Shown: one piece after another, positions 4,047 through 6,020 of the stretch
Layout: every line of letters begins with the position of its first letter
How positions within the stretch are numbered: position 1 is the stretch's first letter
Assembly: GCA_009773075.1 (NCBI GenBank)
Contig: WOUX01000086.1
Location: 1-6,020, forward strand
Length of the DNA: 6,020 bases
Direction of reading: 5' to 3'
DNA from: a bacterium
GTDB lineage: Bacteria > Desulfobacterota > UBA8473
Notes under the pieces: model-generated
What the model was told of the DNA's origin: nothing
Databases searched by the model: none
The model's input: the letters and a program-made list of their open reading frames with translations, nothing else
Made by a program: the position numbers and the translations under genes

Positions 4047-5393
4047 ATGAATGTCCTGGAAATGATTAAACAACTGGAAGATGATATTATCAAGTGTATG
4101 AAGTGTGGTTTGTGCCAATCTGTGTGCCCGGTCTTCCTGGAGTTGGGCAAGGAATCATCGGTTGCCCGAGGCAAAATCGCACTGGTTGAAGCACTGATAG
4201 AAGGAAGGTTAAAGCTAACATCAACTCTGGCTGAAAGGATTCAGTGTTGCCTGTTATGTGGTACATGCGTTGAGAATTGTCCTAGCGGTGTAAGGGTGGA
4301 TTATATAGTAATGAGGGCAAGGGCAATTGCTGCAAGGATCAGAGGCATTTCCCCTATAAAATGGATAATTCTGAAGATATTTCTGAAAAATCGACGGCTT
4401 TTTAACTTGGCAGTAAAGATTGCTTCAACTATCCAGGGAAGACTCTTTGTGCCAACGGGATTTGGCCACACCCGTAAATCCAGATTGGAGATAGGTCTGA
4501 ATAGCAAAAGAGTTATTTTACCACTGGCAAGGGAAGCCTTAAAAGAAAAATGGTCGGAGATAATTACTCCTGAAAGCCCGGGAAGAAGAGTAGCATTATT
4601 TACTGGATGCACCATGAACTATATTCTTACTGGGGTAGGAGATGCGGTTATAAAGACCCTTTTAAACCATGGGGTTGAGGTAATCATTCCCAAAGACCAA
4701 TCCTGTTGCGGAATTGTGGCTATGGCTGCAGGAGATGAATCCACATTCAGTGCCCTGGCAAAAAGCAATCTGAAACTCTTGTCAGGGTTAAATGTTGATG
4801 CAATAATTGTAGCATGTGCCACATGTGGCTACACTTTAAAGAATCAATATCTTGCATTACTTTCCAATGAGCCAGAGGAATTCCTTAATATGGCAAAGAT
4901 AGTTTCAGATAGAACCTATGATATCTGTGAATATCTGGTAAACATCATTGGGGTTAAAAGGATATGGGATAAAGAAACTCAAAGCCCTGAAGATGAAATC
5001 ATTGTAACCTACCATGATCCTTGCCACCTGAGGCGCGGACTGGGAATTTACAAGGAACAGAGGGAGTTGATAAACCTGATAGAGGGGGTCAGGTTGAAAG
5101 AGATGTCCATGCCCGATAGGTGTTGTGGCGGGGGAGGGAGTTTTAACCTCTCATACTATGACCTTTCTTTAAAGATACTTGATAAAAAGTTAGATGATAT
5201 AGAAAAGACTGGTGCAACTGTTGTGCTAACCAGTTGTGCCGGTTGTCACATGCAACTGGTGGACGGGCTGGCCCAGAGATTATTACCCATCCAGGTAAAA
5301 CATCCTGTTGAGTTATATTACGAAGCACTAAAGGATACCCATATTGAGAAGGATACCATGTGCCTTCCCTTTTCCAAGATCAATTTAGCTTGA
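4047..5393 (+). CDS. glcF: GlcF-like iron-sulfur oxidoreductase subunit (2x[4Fe-4S], 2x CCG)
   Basis: This is an electron-transfer subunit of the glycolate/D-lactate oxidase type, usually paired with an FAD subunit (GlcD) and related to HdrD. The 448 residues carry two ferredoxin motifs: CMKCGLCQSVCP (C17, C20, C23, C27) and CLLCGTCVENCP (C68, C71, C74, C78). Two CCG domains follow: FTGCTMNY, SCCG (C220-C221) and CATC (C257, C260); then DPCHLRR, RCCGGGG (C359-C360) and SCAGC (C397, C400). All expected cysteines are present and no membrane segment is evident, so it is likely cytoplasmic or membrane-associated through a partner. The frame extends upstream to GTG 3948, adding 33 non-conserved residues. 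I chose ATG 4047 because MNVLEMIKQLEDDIIKCMKC resembles family N-termini; neither start has a clear ribosome binding site. No glcD lies in the window, so the substrate is unknown and the symbol is provisional. Confidence 0.88.
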   Translation: MNVLEMIKQLEDDIIKCMKCGLCQSVCPVFLELGKESSVARGKIALVEALIEGRLKLTSTLAERIQCCLLCGTCVENCPSGVRVDYIVMRARAIAARIRGISPIKWIILKIFLKNRRLFNLAVKIASTIQGRLFVPTGFGHTRKSRLEIGLNSKRVILPLAREALKEKWSEIITPESPGRRVALFTGCTMNYILTGVGDAVIKTLLNHGVEVIIPKDQSCCGIVAMAAGDESTFSALAKSNLKLLSGLNVDAIIVACATCGYTLKNQYLALLSNEPEEFLNMAKIVSDRTYDICEYLVNIIGVKRIWDKETQSPEDEIIVTYHDPCHLRRGLGIYKEQRELINLIEGVRLKEMSMPDRCCGGGGSFNLSYYDLSLKILDKKLDDIEKTGATVVLTSCAGCHMQLVDGLAQRLLPIQVKHPVELYYEALKDTHIEKDTMCLPFSKINLA

Positions 5394-5451
5394 CCTTTGC
5401 TGCCCTAATTGCCACCCTCCAGTATCGAAAGAAGCTTCCTCCCTCCTGCGA

Positions 5452-6020
5452 CTACCTCGATCCTCTCTCTGCAGAGAACCTTCGGGAAGCTGTCCTCTTT
5501 TGTTTCGAAGGTTCCTCCGCCCTGTCTCGAAGATACCTGGGAGTAATACTGGTTTGAGAAGTACTATGTATGCCCTGCCCACCCTGTCCGGCAAAGCGTC
5601 GTCCGGTTTGTGTATGGCCCTTAGCTTCGGCTTTTTCGTTTCGGCGGGCACGTTCGCCCTTTCTCCGGAGGCGGAGTGCAGCAACCCTTTCGTCGAGGGG
5701 AATCTCGAAACGCTCTAAAGGCTTATTTTTATAGTCAAAACCCGGTATCTTATGCCTGGGCATACAACGGCCAAGACTCTGCTCGATGGAACGAAGCGTT
5801 TTCTCCTCGTTGGGGGAGACAAGGGTGCAGGCATCACCTGTTGCGCTTGCCCGGCCGGTCCGGCCGACCCGGTGAACGTAATCCTCGGCAACTGGGGGCA
5901 CATCGAAGTTGCAGACGAGACCGAGGTTCTCCACATCTATCCCCCGGGCGGCGATATCCGTTGCCACAAGGACACGGAACATCCCACGTTTAAATCCGTT
6001 CATGGCTTCGGTACTCTGTC
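5452..6020 (-). CDS. rhlE: DEAD-box RNA helicase, C-terminal part (RhlE-like)
   Basis: The visible 188 residues are the end of the helicase C-terminal RecA-like domain plus a tail; the DEAD-containing N-terminal domain lies beyond the window. The frame is open to the edge (QSTEAMNGFKRG), so the ATG at 6003 is internal, not a start. Motif V, ATDIAARGID, is at visible residues 19-28, and motif VI, HRVGRTGR, at 49-56, with its arginine fingers intact. The post-core segment SLGRCMPRHKIPGFDY resembles RhlE-type helicases, which remodel RNA during ribosome assembly and decay. A tail of about 85 residues follows, rich in Arg, Lys, Gln and Ser, and typical of RNA-binding tails. The gene converges on glcF with 58 bp between stops and no obvious intrinsic terminator. 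By eye it is more GC-rich than the rest of the window. RhlE is the best guess among close paralogues. Confidence 0.9.
   Translation of the reverse strand, partial: QSTEAMNGFKRGMFRVLVATDIAARGIDVENLGLVCNFDVPPVAEDYVHRVGRTGRASATGDACTLVSPNEEKTLRSIEQSLGRCMPRHKIPGFDYKNKPLERFEIPLDERVAALRLRRKGERARRNEKAEAKGHTQTGRRFAGQGGQGIHSTSQTSITPRYLRDRAEEPSKQKRTASRRFSAERGSR
5466..5514. repeat. Palindromes at the 3' end of the helicase gene
   Basis: A 12-bp perfect palindrome, TCTCTGCAGAGA (5466-5477), is followed by an exact 9-bp inverted repeat, GAACCTTCG (5476-5484) and CGAAGGTTC (5506-5514), with a 21-nt loop. Both lie in the last 20 or so codons of the helicase, near the convergent end of glcF. No T run accompanies them. 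They may act as 3' RNA structure, or reflect low-constraint tail coding. Confidence 0.5.

Noticed and set aside
4301..5328. Minus-strand open frames inside 4301-5328
   Set aside because: They are antisense to the Fe-S protein gene, whose cysteine motifs fix the plus-strand frame.
5360..5993. Plus-strand frames and second minus-strand frame over the helicase
   Set aside because: Helicase motifs V and VI fix the coding frame ending at 5452. The other long frames result from GC-rich coding sequence.
1..6020. tRNA, rRNA, CRISPR array, transposase or phage genes
   Set aside because: I looked for cloverleaf-like stretches, regular spacer-repeat arrays and integrase/transposase motifs on both strands, and recognised none.

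Overview
The window reads as a bacterial chromosome fragment, most likely from an anaerobic Desulfobacterota-type (former Deltaproteobacteria) lineage. This is inferred from three things: the style of the GroES/GroEL and DksA proteins, the HrcA/CIRCE control of groESL, and a GlcF-type iron-sulfur protein together with a remnant of a long-chain acyl-CoA ligase gene. No sequence search was possible, so the taxonomic call is tentative.

Layout. Positions 1-1763 hold the heat-shock chaperonin operon on the minus strand: a sigma70-like promoter (1735-1763), a perfect CIRCE operator (1699-1725), a leader of about 160 nt with an orphan perfect Shine-Dalgarno, groES (1278-1565), and groEL (1-1245, C-terminus beyond the window). 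Positions 1764-2147 are AT-rich and non-coding, with an AATAATAT motif repeated on a 10-bp grid.

Positions 2148-3192 look like a patch of genome decay or insertion. A 5' stub of a fadD-like acyl-CoA ligase stops after about 39 recognisable codons. Its stop codon overlaps the start of an unrelated lipoprotein gene, which is split by one extra T in a T8 run. Next comes a start-less reading frame, and then a BON-domain lipoprotein gene that appears to have lost its first codons. No transposase is visible here.

Positions 3193-3539 are non-coding and carry a nested palindrome (13-bp stem inside 8-bp outer arms) immediately downstream of a candidate promoter for the next gene. Positions 3540-5393 carry two plus-strand genes that may be co-transcribed: a short DksA-family regulator of RNA polymerase, and a GlcF-like protein with two [4Fe-4S] motifs and two CCG domains. 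No FAD-dependent GlcD partner is visible. Converging on it from the right is the C-terminal third of a DEAD-box RNA helicase (5452-6020, minus strand), more GC-rich than its neighbours and with a basic tail.

The intact genes have familiar functions: protein folding, transcriptional control, electron transfer to an FAD oxidase, and RNA unwinding. I found no clear case for a new multi-gene system. The unusual material is the gene-fragment junctions, the homopolymer frameshift, the phased repeat and the leader structures.
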